In this document: in pieces, positions 38,144 through 47,200 of the stretch
How positions within the stretch are numbered: position 1 is the first letter of the stretch
How the letters are laid out: each line of letters opens with the position of its first letter
Origin: Nocardia sp. NBC_01503
Lineage (GTDB): Bacteria > Actinomycetota > Actinomycetes > Mycobacteriales > Mycobacteriaceae
Reading direction: 5' to 3'
DNA: 64,000 nucleotides
NCBI RefSeq assembly: GCF_036327755.1
Contig: NZ_CP109596.1
Coordinates: 4,030,001 to 4,094,000 of the forward strand
Program-made: the position numbers and the translations under genes
Notes under the pieces: generated by a model
What the model saw: the letters and a program-made list of their open reading frames with translations, nothing else
What the model was told of the DNA's origin: nothing
Databases searched by the model: none

Positions 38144-39082
38144 TTAGGGCTTCGGCGCGACCACATCGAGGATATCCGGTGCGGCTGTGAAATTCACCAT
38201 GTTGCGCCGACCAATGAAGTCACCATCGATTTGCAGTCCGATGGGCTCGGTGGCCTCGACGCGGACGGAGGGGACGTCGTCTTCGCGAAACAATTTGTGT
38301 CCCTTGGGATTTCCATCGTTCGCCAGCAACTGACGGGCAATCAGGAGGGTGGGCACGATGCCCATGGTTCGCATGGCAAACACCCCGAGACCGGATTCGA
38401 AGGTGGTGCCGGGGTTGGTCCGGACGGGCGTGTTGTCGAGATACGTCCACGGACTGGTGTTGGTCACGAATGCGTAATGGACATCCGTGACCGGTTCGTG
38501 ACCCGGAATCTCCAAGCGCACCTGGGGAAGACTGCGAGCGGCCTTGAAGAACTGTTTGACCGTGGTGCGCAGATACCGTGCGGGAGTAGCGGCTTTGCCG
38601 TTCGCGCGCTTGGCGTCGATGGCCTCGCACACATCGGCGTCCAGACCCACGCCCGCGCTGAAGCAGAACCAGCGATCGTCGGCCAGGCCGAGTCCGATGC
38701 GCCGATCCGCCTCCGCGGTCAGCAGATCGATCAACTGATTGGTGGCGGTCACCGGATCCTGTTCGATACCGAGCGAGCGCGCGAACACATTGGCCGAACC
38801 ACCGGGAATCACGCCGAGTCGCGGCAGCCATTCGCGCTGCGGTTCATGCGGTAGCGGTAGAAAACCGTTGACGGTCTCGTTCACGGTGCCGTCGCCGCCG
38901 TGCACCACGATCAGATCCATCCGGGTATCCGCGGCCCAGCGCGCGAGCTCGGCGGCGTGGCCACGACGTTCGGTGTGCACGACGGTCAGCTGGGTGCGGC
39001 TCTCCAATGCGTGTGCGAGCAGATCGCGCGTGGCCGGGGTGGTGGAGGTGGCATTGGGATTCACGATCAGCAGCGTCCGCAC
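38144..39082 (-). CDS. Diacylglycerol/lipid kinase family protein
   Basis: A 312-residue DAGK-catalytic-domain protein that phosphorylates a lipid alcohol with ATP. The nucleotide motif HGGDGTVNE is at 61-69, followed by PRLGVIPGGSANVFARSLGI and GVGLDADVC. GTG 39082 is the start. It matches Rv3218 in position. Whether the substrate is diacylglycerol, a sphingoid base or another lipid is undetermined. It is alone on its transcript, with repeat copy C in its upstream region. Confidence 0.88.
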   Translation of the reverse strand: MRTLLIVNPNATSTTPATRDLLAHALESRTQLTVVHTERRGHAAELARWAADTRMDLIVVHGGDGTVNETVNGFLPLPHEPQREWLPRLGVIPGGSANVFARSLGIEQDPVTATNQLIDLLTAEADRRIGLGLADDRWFCFSAGVGLDADVCEAIDAKRANGKAATPARYLRTTVKQFFKAARSLPQVRLEIPGHEPVTDVHYAFVTNTSPWTYLDNTPVRTNPGTTFESGLGVFAMRTMGIVPTLLIARQLLANDGNPKGHKLFREDDVPSVRVEATEPIGLQIDGDFIGRRNMVNFTAAPDILDVVAPKP

Positions 39083-39130
39083 ACATGCAGCCTAGAGCCA
39101 TCGGATGATCCAGAGACACACACCAGTTCG

Positions 39131-39247
39131 TTCGCGGCCCGGCTCGCTTCTGGAGCGACGGAGAGAAGGAGCGCAGCGACTGAACGGAGGAGTGAAGAAG
39201 CGAGCCTGCGGGGGCCGCGAACCGCGCCGCGACGAAGGAGCGGCGCA
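39131..39247 (+). repeat. Dispersed intergenic repeat family 1, copy C
   Basis: TTCGCGGCCC (39131-39140) and GGGCCGCGAA (39212-39221) bound an 80-bp purine-rich core. A CGCGCCGCGACGAAGGAGCG flank follows, diverged from copies A and B. It fills the divergent gap between the lipid kinase and the membrane-protein gene. Confidence 0.7.
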
Positions 39248-39271
39248 AGATGGTCACAGTAGGCTGGGCGG

Positions 39272-39709
39272 GTGGCTGAGCAGAAACCCGGCGAGAAGAA
39301 CGCGGCGAATACCGGCGAGGCGGCGCCGAATACGGTGCGCGGGGCGGGTGCGCTGGTGACGCTCGAGGGCGCGCTGGGCATGGTCGCCGTGGTGGTTCTG
39401 CTGGTGATGGGCCTGAACGGGTCCGCGCAGAGCGCCAAGAACAGTTATCTCACCGCGGGTTACGGGGTGATCGTCGGCGGTGCGGTGCTGGCGGCGGGTA
39501 TCGGGCTGCTGCGCGGGCGGCGTTGGGGCCGGGCCATCGCGGTGATCACGCAGCTGCTGTTGCTCGGCGTGGCCTGGTACATGATCACCTCGGACCGCTG
39601 GGATCTGGCGGTGCCGTTCGGTGCGGTGTCGCTGGGAACCCTGGTGTTGCTGTTCGCCCCGGCCTCCAATCGCTGGATGGCGGCCGGGTACGACATCGCG
39701 CCGGAGTAG
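39272..39709 (+). CDS. Small integral membrane protein (Rv3217c-like)
   Basis: A 145-residue protein with a hydrophilic 30-residue N-terminus and four hydrophobic helices (about 31-48, 65-80, 87-105 and 110-127). No catalytic motif is visible. GTG 39272 is the start. Position and size agree with Rv3217c, a conserved membrane protein of unknown function. Confidence 0.8.
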   Translation: MAEQKPGEKNAANTGEAAPNTVRGAGALVTLEGALGMVAVVVLLVMGLNGSAQSAKNSYLTAGYGVIVGGAVLAAGIGLLRGRRWGRAIAVITQLLLLGVAWYMITSDRWDLAVPFGAVSLGTLVLLFAPASNRWMAAGYDIAPE

Positions 39710-39795
39710 GCGTCCTCAGCCGGGCGTAATTCCCGGCTGAATGCCTCGTAGAGCGCTTTTGGACGCTTGACCTATCCAGGGGAAACCGGATCGGG

Positions 39796-40281
39796 TCAGT
39801 CGTCCGCGTGCGCGGCCAATCGGGCGAGTGCGCCACCCGCCAGGCGGTAGCCGGTCCACTCGTCCTGCGCCACCGCGCCGATCGAGCGGTAGAAGTTGAT
39901 GGACGGCTCATTCCAATCCAGCACCGACCAGTCGACCCGGGAGTACCCCTGTTCGACCGCCTCGCGCGCCAGCGCCGCGAGCAGATCGCGGCCGAAGCCG
40001 AGCCCGCGGGTCTCCGGCTTGACGTACAGGTCCTCCAGATAGATCCCGTGCACACCGGTCCAGGTGCTGTAGTTCAGGAACCAGATGGCGCAGCCGACCA
40101 CACCCGAATCGCCGGGGCCCTCGGCCACATGCGCGAAGACCGCCGGGTTCGGGCCGAACAGCGCGGTCTCCAACTGCTCTTCGGTGAGCGTGCACTCGCT
40201 GCGCAGCTTCTCGTATTCGGCGAGGTCGTAGACCAGGCCCACCAGGGCCGGGATATCGGCGGGCGTGGCGCGGCGAATCAT
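39796..40281 (-). CDS. GNAT family N-acetyltransferase
   Basis: A 161-residue single-domain GNAT that transfers acetyl from acetyl-CoA to an amine. The acetyl-CoA motif LEDLYVKPETRGLGFGRDLLAALA contains the (R/Q)xxGxG/A pattern, and VLDWNEPSINFYRSIGA is typical of the diamine-acetyltransferase branch. ATG 40281 overlaps the phosphatase stop by ATGA, so the two genes are coupled. The substrate is unknown. Confidence 0.88.
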   Translation of the reverse strand: MIRRATPADIPALVGLVYDLAEYEKLRSECTLTEEQLETALFGPNPAVFAHVAEGPGDSGVVGCAIWFLNYSTWTGVHGIYLEDLYVKPETRGLGFGRDLLAALAREAVEQGYSRVDWSVLDWNEPSINFYRSIGAVAQDEWTGYRLAGGALARLAAHADD

Positions 40282-40898
40282 CGATCAGTCCCTTCGAGCT
40301 GCGGAACCAGGTTGTGCGCGAGCACGGTTCGAGCCTGGTAGTCGTACCCCAGCACGGTAACGGCGGCGGTGGACAGGAAGAATCGCCGCCCCTCGACCAC
40401 GTCGAACTCGGCCCAGCGCGCGATCAGCACCCGGGAGAAGTGACCGTGCCCGACCAGCACCACATCGCGGGTGGCGAGTTCGGGAATGACCGTTGCCAGC
40501 ACATGATCGGCGCGTTTGCGGACCTGCCCGGCGGTCTCGCCCTCGGGGGTGACACCGGTCCAGACAGTCCAGTCGGGGGACATGCGCTGGATTTCCAGGG
40601 TGGTGAGCCCCTCGTATTCGCCGTAATCCCATTCGACCAGATCGTCGTCGATATGGACGTCGGTCAAACCGGCCAATTCGGCGGTGCGCAGGGCGCGGCG
40701 GCGGGGACTGCTGAATACCAGTGGATCGCGCAGGCCGAGCCCTGCCAGCAATTTCCCGGCGGCGAGGGCCTGCTCCTCCCCGTTGGGGGTCAGTGGAATA
40801 TCGGTGCGCCCGGTATGGCGGCGCGCGGCCGACCACTCCGTCTCACCGTGTCGTAGCAATATCAGCCGTTTTTCGGGTGCGGACACGTACTCGATCAT
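40278..40898 (-). CDS. Histidine phosphatase superfamily acid phosphatase (Rv3214-like)
   Basis: A 206-residue phosphoglycerate-mutase-fold enzyme. The RHGETEW motif (Arg16, His17 from ATG 40898) carries the phosphorylated histidine, and the second catalytic His is in LVGHGHFSRV. In M. tuberculosis the equivalent gene, once annotated gpm2, encodes a broad acid phosphatase, not a mutase. ATG 40898 is preferred over a TTG at 40907. Confidence 0.9.
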   Translation of the reverse strand: MIEYVSAPEKRLILLRHGETEWSAARRHTGRTDIPLTPNGEEQALAAGKLLAGLGLRDPLVFSSPRRRALRTAELAGLTDVHIDDDLVEWDYGEYEGLTTLEIQRMSPDWTVWTGVTPEGETAGQVRKRADHVLATVIPELATRDVVLVGHGHFSRVLIARWAEFDVVEGRRFFLSTAAVTVLGYDYQARTVLAHNLVPQLEGTDR

Positions 40899-41012
40899 GC
40901 CCGACAATCCGCTCGACCCGGGCGGCGGCGCACGGAAATCGACCCGGTGGAAAAGCTGGACCGCCGGAACGATCGCGCGTGAAAGCGGTCGTGGCCGTAT
41001 GGGATGGCGCGG

Positions 41013-42236
41013 TTATCCCGTACCGAGGGCGTAGAGCTTGCCGCCGCGCAATTCCAGCACGGAGCCGCCGATGGCCGCGAGGGAGATCGGCTCATTGTGA
41101 TAGTCGCTGCGCTGCAACGTGATTCGCCCGGTGGCCGCACCGGTGGTGGGGTCCAGGGCGCGCAGACCGTCGGGGGAGGGGACCAGCAGTTGGCCGGACA
41201 TCAGGGTGGGGGTGCCGAGCACATTCCCGGCGACCCACATGACGTCGAAGGTGGTGGCGTTCAAGGCGATCAGGGTGTTGCCGGTGAAGACGAACCACTC
41301 CGAGCTCAAATGACTCACCAGGGCGTTGTCCGGCAGTGGGGCCGCAAGCTGGTGAATGGCAAGGGGATTGCCGGAGATATCATAAACCGCGAATTGCGGT
41401 GGGCTGGTGCCCATTCCGGGCAGGTAGAGTGCGATTCGACTGTCCGACACCGCGATTACCCGTGCGCTCTCGGAGGCGCCGCCGGATTCGGTGAGTACAT
41501 GGGTGCTGTACTCCTCGGGGGTGGTGCCGTCCTTCGGAGCCGGATTCAGCACGGTCAGGCGGTCGGCGGTGTCCTTGGGGCAGCGCTCCAGTACCGCGAT
41601 CCGGCTGGGGGCCGAGGCCGCCGACAGCAGGCGGCAGTCGGTACGCGGCTGGGTGCGCGGATTCACCGGGGCGTCGACCTTGCCGTACTCCAGGGTGCGC
41701 ACCAGATCCGAACGCCACACCTCGAGCCGGTCCGGGCCCTGCGCGAGGGTGTAGGTGCCGTCCACCGAGAGTTCGACGGTGTCGTCCATATAGCTGGAGC
41801 GGGCGGTGATGCGCGCCCCGGTCTCGGCATTGAGCAGCGTGGTCTGGCTGCAGCCGCGCTGATCGCGGTAGGTGGCGATGATGGTGCCGAATTGGGATTC
41901 GATACCGCACAGCGGCATATCCCGCTGGTACTTCCACACCTGTTCACCGGTGCGCGGATCGCGTCCGGTGACGGTGCCCCCGTCCGCGGTGACCGCCACC
42001 CCGCCGTTGGTGATCGCCCGCGCACTCGCGGTATCGGGCGAATTCCACAGCTCGCGCAGGGTGGCGGGCAACTGCTCGGGAGTCGGTGGCGCGGAGAGCG
42101 TCTGATCGGTGGTCACCGATTCGGTGCCCCGCGCATCACTGGTCCAACAAATCACCGCTGTCGCGATCACCAGCAGAATGGCGATCGCGACAGCGGTGAG
42201 AATATCGGCGCGCGTTCGCCGCTCGGGTGCGAGCAC
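41013..42236 (-). CDS. Membrane-anchored beta-propeller protein (Rv3212-like)
   Basis: A 407-residue protein with one N-terminal membrane helix (AVAIAILLVIATAVICW) and an extracytoplasmic PQQ-like beta-propeller built from VTGRDPRTGEQVWKY, LIALNATTFDVMWVAGN and LRALDPTTGAATGRI blades. Length equals that of Rv3212. Cysteines at CGIES, GCSQ, DCRLL and RCPKD could form disulfides. Function unknown; such domains often assist envelope protein assembly. The start is GTG 42236, 28 bp from the end of the helicase gene. Confidence 0.85.
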   Translation of the reverse strand: MLAPERRTRADILTAVAIAILLVIATAVICWTSDARGTESVTTDQTLSAPPTPEQLPATLRELWNSPDTASARAITNGGVAVTADGGTVTGRDPRTGEQVWKYQRDMPLCGIESQFGTIIATYRDQRGCSQTTLLNAETGARITARSSYMDDTVELSVDGTYTLAQGPDRLEVWRSDLVRTLEYGKVDAPVNPRTQPRTDCRLLSAASAPSRIAVLERCPKDTADRLTVLNPAPKDGTTPEEYSTHVLTESGGASESARVIAVSDSRIALYLPGMGTSPPQFAVYDISGNPLAIHQLAAPLPDNALVSHLSSEWFVFTGNTLIALNATTFDVMWVAGNVLGTPTLMSGQLLVPSPDGLRALDPTTGAATGRITLQRSDYHNEPISLAAIGGSVLELRGGKLYALGTG

Positions 42237-42263
42237 GACAGCGAGAGTAGCCGATCCGGACGG

Positions 42264-45200
42264 TTACGCCGAGGCGGCTACCTTCCGGGTCCGCTTCTTG
42301 GCGGCTGCCTTCGGAGCCTCGACCTCGACAACCTCGGTCTTGCCGCTCTTGGCCCGTGACTTCTTGGCGGGAGCCTCGACCTCGGCGGCCTTGCCGGCCT
42401 TCTTGCGTGCGGGAGCCTTGCCGGGCTCAGCCGAAACCTCAACCGCCGCAGCGGTCTTGGCAGTGCGCTTACGAGCGGCCTTGACCGGCTCGGCGGCCAC
42501 GGCGGCAGCCGAACCGTTGGTGGACGCCTTGGCGGCCTTCTTCTTGGCCGGAGCCTTGACCGGTTCAGCCGTGACCTCGGCCGCCGGAGCAGCCTTGGCG
42601 CCCTTGCGGGTCGCCTTCACCGGTTCGGCGACAACCTCGGCCGCGGCCTTGGTGGCGCGCTTGCGCGCCGGAGCCTTGACCGGCTCGGCCGGAACCTCGA
42701 CTGCCGCGGCCTTCTTGGCGGCGGCCTTCCGAGCGGTCTTCACCGGTTCGGCGACAACCTCGGCGGCGGCCGAACCGTTGGCGGCGGCCTTGGTGGCCCG
42801 CTTGCGAACGCTCTTGACCGGCTCGGCCGGGACCTCGGCCACCGCGGCGGTCTTGGCGGCGGCCTTGCGAGCGGCCTTGACCGGCTTGGCGGCGGTGTCG
42901 GCGGTTGCCGATTCAGCGGCCGATTCGGTGGCGGCCTTGGTGGCGCGCTTGCGCGCCGGAGCCTTCACCGGCTCGGCCACGGCGGCCTCCGGAGCCGCGG
43001 CGGCTTTGGCGGCCCGCTTGCGCGCGGGAGCCTTGACCGGCTCTGTGGTCTCCGTCGCGGCGGTGACCGGGTCGCCGGAGGCCGTTGCGGCGGTGGCGGA
43101 GCCGTTCACCGTGACATCGGGGCTGGCCACCGGGCGGCTGGCCCGGCGACGGCCCGTGCTCTTCACGGGGGCAGCCGCGCCCTCCGCGGTGGCGTTCGCT
43201 GCGACCGGATCGCCGGAAACTCCCGCGGCAGTGGTGGATTCGTTCGCCACGTCACCGGGTGCCAATGCCGGGCGGCTGGCCCGGCGGCGGCCGGTCGCCC
43301 TGGCGGGCGCGGCACTGGTGGCCTCCGCCTCGGCGCCCTGCGCGGCCGGGGTGCCGGTGCCGTTGGTGGCGGCGACCGCCGTATCGGTGGCGACCGGAGT
43401 CACCGCTTCGACGGGGTTGCCGTTCACCGGTTCGGCGGCGGGCTTGTCGGCGCGGCGGGCGCGGGTGCGCTTCGCCGGTGCGGTGGCCGGAGCCGTCTCG
43501 GTTCCGGCAGCCGCCGAATCCGATTCGGGGGCTGCGGAATCCGTGGCCGGGGTGTCGATGGCGGGTGCCGAACCGTTGGTGCTCTCGCTCGAGCGGACCC
43601 GGCGGGTGCGGGTGCGCTTGGCGGGTGCGCCGGTCTCGGCCGAATCTGCCACGGCAGCGGCGGAATTCGCTGTTGCCTCGGCCGGTTCGGCGAAAGCGGC
43701 TGCCGGGGTACCGGTTTCAGCGGCGTGGCTGAAGGTGACGGCGGCCGGAGCCTCGGCGATCGGGGTGGCGGCCGACACCTCGGCGGCAATCGAACCTTCG
43801 TTGGTGCCGGTCGAAACCTCGGCGGTGGTTACCGAATCCGTGGTGCTGCCGTTCGCGAACTCGCCGTTGTTGCTCGCACCATTGATGTCGGCGGAGCCAC
43901 GGTTACGGCGGTTGCGGTTGCGGCGACGGCCCTCGCGCACCGGGGCGTCGGTCGACGCGGCGGTGTTGTTCGGCTGCGCCGCGGTGTCGGTCGCTTCGGC
44001 CGGGTTGGCTTCGACGGCCGAGGCGGTGTCGCCGGTGGTCTCGGTGGAAACCGTTGTGGCGGTGGCATTGTCGGAGCCGCCACGACCGCGGCGGCGACGG
44101 CGGCGACGGCCGGGCTTGTCGGAGCCCTCGGCGTTCGACGCGCTGCCATTGCCATTGGCGGCATTGCCGTTCACGGGCGTGCCATCGGCGGTGCCGCTGT
44201 GCAGCGCGGTGCCGTTGACGGTGCTGCCGTTGACCGAATTTCCGTTGGTGGCAGTCGAATTCGAGGTCGTCTCCACCGCATCGCCGGTGCGAGCGCCACG
44301 GGTGCGCTTGCGGTTGCGGTTACGCGGGGCGCGGGCTTCGCGCTCGACGACGACCGCTTCCTCATCGCGGACGGCCGGGCGCTTGCGCACCTGGCCGGTG
44401 GATCCGGCGGGGATGCCGAGGTCGGCGAACAGGTGTGCGGAGCTGGAGTACGTCTCGACCGGTTCGGGCATACCGAGCTTCAGCGCCTGGTCGATGGAGG
44501 CCCAGCGCTTGAGCTCATCCCAGTCGACCAGCGTGACCGCGACGCCGGTGCGGCCCGCGCGACCGGTGCGGCCGATGCGGTGCACGTAGGTCTTCTCGTC
44601 CTCGGTGCACTGGTAGTTGATGACGTGCGTGACATCGTCGATATCGATACCGCGCGCGGCGACATCGGTGGCGACGAGCACGTCGATCTTGCCCTCACGG
44701 AACTTCTTGAGTGCCTTCTCGCGGGCGATCTGCCCGAGGTCGCCGTGTACCGCGCCGACGGAGAAGCCGCGTTCGGCCAGATCGTCGGCGACCTTCTGCG
44801 CGGTGCGCTTGGTGCGCGCGAAAATCATTGTCGCGCCACGGGTTTCGGCCTGCAGAATGCGGGCGACGACCTCGCTCTTGTCCAAAGCGTGTGCGCGGTA
44901 GGCGAACTGGGTGATGCGGTCGGTGATGGTGGAGTCGTGCGGCTCCTCGGCCCGAATGTGCGTGGGCCGGTTCAGGAACGTACGCGCCAGCGTGATGATC
45001 GGTCCCGGCATGGTGGCCGAGAACAGCATGGTCTGACGCTGGTCCGGGACCATGTTCAGAATGCGCTCGATATCGGGCAGGAAGCCCAGGTCGAGCATCT
45101 CGTCGGCCTCGTCGAGCACCAGCACCTGGACCTTGCCCAGGATCAGATGTCCCTGTTCGGCCAGGTCGAGCAGGCGTCCGGGGGTGCCGACCACGACATC

Positions 45201-45647
45201 GACGCCGTCGCGCAGCGCGGCGATCTGGGTGTCGTACGGCCGTCCGCCGTAGATGGAGGTGACGCGCAGCGGTCGGCCCTCATGGGTCTTGACGTGCTTG
45301 CTGGCGTTCTCGAGATCGGAGGTGACCTGCATGCACAGCTCACGCGTCGGCACGATGACCAGTGCGCGCGGAGTGCCGTCCAGCGGAATGGTTCCCGAGG
45401 TCTGTGAGGCGATGCGGTGCAGCAGTGGCACACCGAAGCCGAAGGTCTTGCCCATACCGGTGCGGGCCTGACCGATGAGGTCTTCACCGGCCAGCGCGAG
45501 CGGCAGGGTGAGTTCCTGAATCGCGAAGGTGCGTTCGATGCCGATTTCGCCGAGCGCGCGCACGATCTCGGGGTTCACGCCCAGTTCGGCGAAGGTGGGG
45601 GCGGTGTGGGTTTCGTCGAGCTCCGCGGTCAGCAGCGTGTCGGCCAC
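42264..45647 (-). CDS. rhlE: DEAD-box RNA helicase RhlE with giant Lys/Ala-rich tail
   Basis: An ATP-dependent RNA helicase for RNA turnover or ribosome assembly. The core (about residues 15-420) shows Q motif FAIQELTLPLAL, Walker A ARTGMGKT, VLDEADEMLD, SAT, and HRIGRTGRAG. The remaining ~700 residues are low complexity: Arg/Gly-rich RRRRRRGRGG patches, TGRRRASRP repeats, then many EPVKA-ARKRA-KAA units like histone H1 or HupB tails. GTG 45647 is the most likely start; the open frame extends to 45755 without a better signal. The tail is far longer than in mycobacterial RhlE. Confidence 0.9.
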   Translation of the reverse strand: MADTLLTAELDETHTAPTFAELGVNPEIVRALGEIGIERTFAIQELTLPLALAGEDLIGQARTGMGKTFGFGVPLLHRIASQTSGTIPLDGTPRALVIVPTRELCMQVTSDLENASKHVKTHEGRPLRVTSIYGGRPYDTQIAALRDGVDVVVGTPGRLLDLAEQGHLILGKVQVLVLDEADEMLDLGFLPDIERILNMVPDQRQTMLFSATMPGPIITLARTFLNRPTHIRAEEPHDSTITDRITQFAYRAHALDKSEVVARILQAETRGATMIFARTKRTAQKVADDLAERGFSVGAVHGDLGQIAREKALKKFREGKIDVLVATDVAARGIDIDDVTHVINYQCTEDEKTYVHRIGRTGRAGRTGVAVTLVDWDELKRWASIDQALKLGMPEPVETYSSSAHLFADLGIPAGSTGQVRKRPAVRDEEAVVVEREARAPRNRNRKRTRGARTGDAVETTSNSTATNGNSVNGSTVNGTALHSGTADGTPVNGNAANGNGSASNAEGSDKPGRRRRRRRGRGGSDNATATTVSTETTGDTASAVEANPAEATDTAAQPNNTAASTDAPVREGRRRNRNRRNRGSADINGASNNGEFANGSTTDSVTTAEVSTGTNEGSIAAEVSAATPIAEAPAAVTFSHAAETGTPAAAFAEPAEATANSAAAVADSAETGAPAKRTRTRRVRSSESTNGSAPAIDTPATDSAAPESDSAAAGTETAPATAPAKRTRARRADKPAAEPVNGNPVEAVTPVATDTAVAATNGTGTPAAQGAEAEATSAAPARATGRRRASRPALAPGDVANESTTAAGVSGDPVAANATAEGAAAPVKSTGRRRASRPVASPDVTVNGSATAATASGDPVTAATETTEPVKAPARKRAAKAAAAPEAAVAEPVKAPARKRATKAATESAAESATADTAAKPVKAARKAAAKTAAVAEVPAEPVKSVRKRATKAAANGSAAAEVVAEPVKTARKAAAKKAAAVEVPAEPVKAPARKRATKAAAEVVAEPVKATRKGAKAAPAAEVTAEPVKAPAKKKAAKASTNGSAAAVAAEPVKAARKRTAKTAAAVEVSAEPGKAPARKKAGKAAEVEAPAKKSRAKSGKTEVVEVEAPKAAAKKRTRKVAASA

Positions 45648-46128
45648 TCCGGGTTCCTGCTCTACGGTGATCTTGCTCAGGGTACGTGCCTTCCTCGTTT
45701 TATCGCGTCTCGCGCGCACGAGGTGTGGGGCGGACCGGTCGGTCCGCGCTGCCACTCGAGCCGCTCATCCTGTCGCCGCTGCGGGATACCCTTTCGGGCA
45801 TCGACCTGGCGCGGCGGACAAAGTCGCGGATCGGAGTGCGCGCACATTTTCCGTGGACTACGGCCGCCCGAGCACCGGTTCACGGTGTATCCGGCAAACT
45901 CGATCGGGCGAAAATTTCCGTTGTCTGCGGAGATTGTAGCGTGATACGGTCTTCCACCATTTTCCTGCCACCGCAATTGCCCGCGATATTGTGCCGATTC
46001 GCGTGATTGTACGGTTTACCCGGTTCGTGCCGCCGGTCTTCGCAGCCGCGTTAAGGATTGTGCCGCACCGGGATTGGCTCGGCCGGGGGTCGAGTCCACC
46101 AGGTCGGAAGTTGGATTGCTCACATAGG
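45648..46128. other. Divergent intergenic region, no gene seen
   Basis: About 480 bp between rhlE and the hydrolase gene, less GC-rich than its surroundings near 45900-46020. I see no coding region or strong hairpin; both promoters are presumed to lie here. Confidence 0.4.
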
Positions 46129-46145
46129 TGTTACAAGATGTAGCA
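46129..46145. promoter_or_regulatory. Near-perfect palindrome at the hydrolase start
   Basis: TGTTACA-AGA-TGTAGCA has one mismatch between its arms and ends 2 bp before ATG 46148, suited to a repressor that blocks transcription start. Confidence 0.45.
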
Positions 46146-46147
46146 GT

Positions 46148-47200
46148 ATGTGCGAAGTTGTGCGGGTGAGCTTGGCAGACACCGTGAGCACCGCCGCGCG
46201 CAATGCGTGGGCCCTGACCTTCGGCGCCGGAATCGGGGTACCCGAACCCACGCCGTCAACGGTCCTTTCCGATGCGCCGCACCGGGAATTGCGCCGCTAT
46301 GACGGCGCCGCGGCGGGCGATCCGGCGGTGCTGCTGGTGCCGCCGCTGGCCGCACCGGCATTCTGTTTCGATCTGAGCCCGGAGCAGAGCATGGCCCGGT
46401 TCCTGTTGGAGTCCGGCCGTGCGCCCTACCTGGTCGACTACGGCGACATCACCTTCGACGATCGCCGTATGGGCTTCGAGGATTGGATCGACGACATCCT
46501 GCCCGAGGCGATTCGCCAGGTCTCCGCCGATCGCGGCGGTCAACCGGTGGATCTGGTGGGCTGGTCCATCGGCGGCGTGCTGGCGCTGCTGACCGCGGCC
46601 GCCGATCCGACGCTGCCGATCCGCTCCATCACCGCGGTCGGGGCCCCGCTGAGCTACAACCACATGGTGGGCGTGCGGGAATTGCGCGCACTGGCTCGCC
46701 TCGACGGCGGCCGTACCGCGACGGCCGCGATTCGCGCTGTCGGCGGCGTCTCGGCGCAGCTGACCCGGATCGCCTATCGCGCCACCGCATGGGATCGAGA
46801 ACTCAAGCGCCCCTTCTTCATTGCGAGCAATCTGACCGATACCGCCACGCTGGAGCGGATGGAGACGATCGACCGTTTCCAGAACTCGCTGCCCGGATAT
46901 CCGGGGCGTTTCTACAACCAGCTGTGGGGCCGGTTCATGTTGAACAATGACATCGGCAAGGGTGTGGTGCGTTTCGGCGATCGCGAAATCGCGCTCGCCG
47001 ATGTCACTGTTCCGGTGCTGCTGGTCGGCGGGCCCACCGATGCGATTACCGCGGCCGCCGCGGTGGAGCACGGCACGGTCACGCTGACCGGATCACCGCA
47101 GGTGCGGTACGAGACCGCACCCGGTTCTCACCTCGGCATTCTGATCGCCCGGGAAACCACCTGGTCGTACCTGGACAAATTCCTGCGGGATTTCGCCTAA
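46148..47200 (+). CDS. Alpha/beta hydrolase, PhaC-like
   Basis: A 350-residue alpha/beta hydrolase related to class III PHA synthase. LLVPPLAAPAFCFDLSPEQSMARFLLESGRAPYLVDYGD is the oxyanion/cap region; the nucleophile elbow reads GWSIGG with Ser in the place where PHA synthases carry Cys. The distal Asp lies in LLVGGPTDAITA and His in APGSHLGIL. Ser instead of Cys favours an esterase or acyltransferase over polymerase. ATG 46148 is chosen. The 3' end overlaps the convergent SGNH gene by 4 bp. Confidence 0.8.
   Translation: MCEVVRVSLADTVSTAARNAWALTFGAGIGVPEPTPSTVLSDAPHRELRRYDGAAAGDPAVLLVPPLAAPAFCFDLSPEQSMARFLLESGRAPYLVDYGDITFDDRRMGFEDWIDDILPEAIRQVSADRGGQPVDLVGWSIGGVLALLTAAADPTLPIRSITAVGAPLSYNHMVGVRELRALARLDGGRTATAAIRAVGGVSAQLTRIAYRATAWDRELKRPFFIASNLTDTATLERMETIDRFQNSLPGYPGRFYNQLWGRFMLNNDIGKGVVRFGDREIALADVTVPVLLVGGPTDAITAAAAVEHGTVTLTGSPQVRYETAPGSHLGILIARETTWSYLDKFLRDFA

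Noticed and set aside
40278-40898. Phosphoglycerate mutase of glycolysis
   Set aside because: The protein is shorter than dPGM and groups with the Rv3214 acid phosphatase type.
42109-44589. Plus-strand frame of 826 codons rich in Ala, Ser, Thr and Gly
   Set aside because: It is the complement of the RhlE low-complexity tail. The minus strand carries the DEAD-box motifs and the reading frame continues into the tail.
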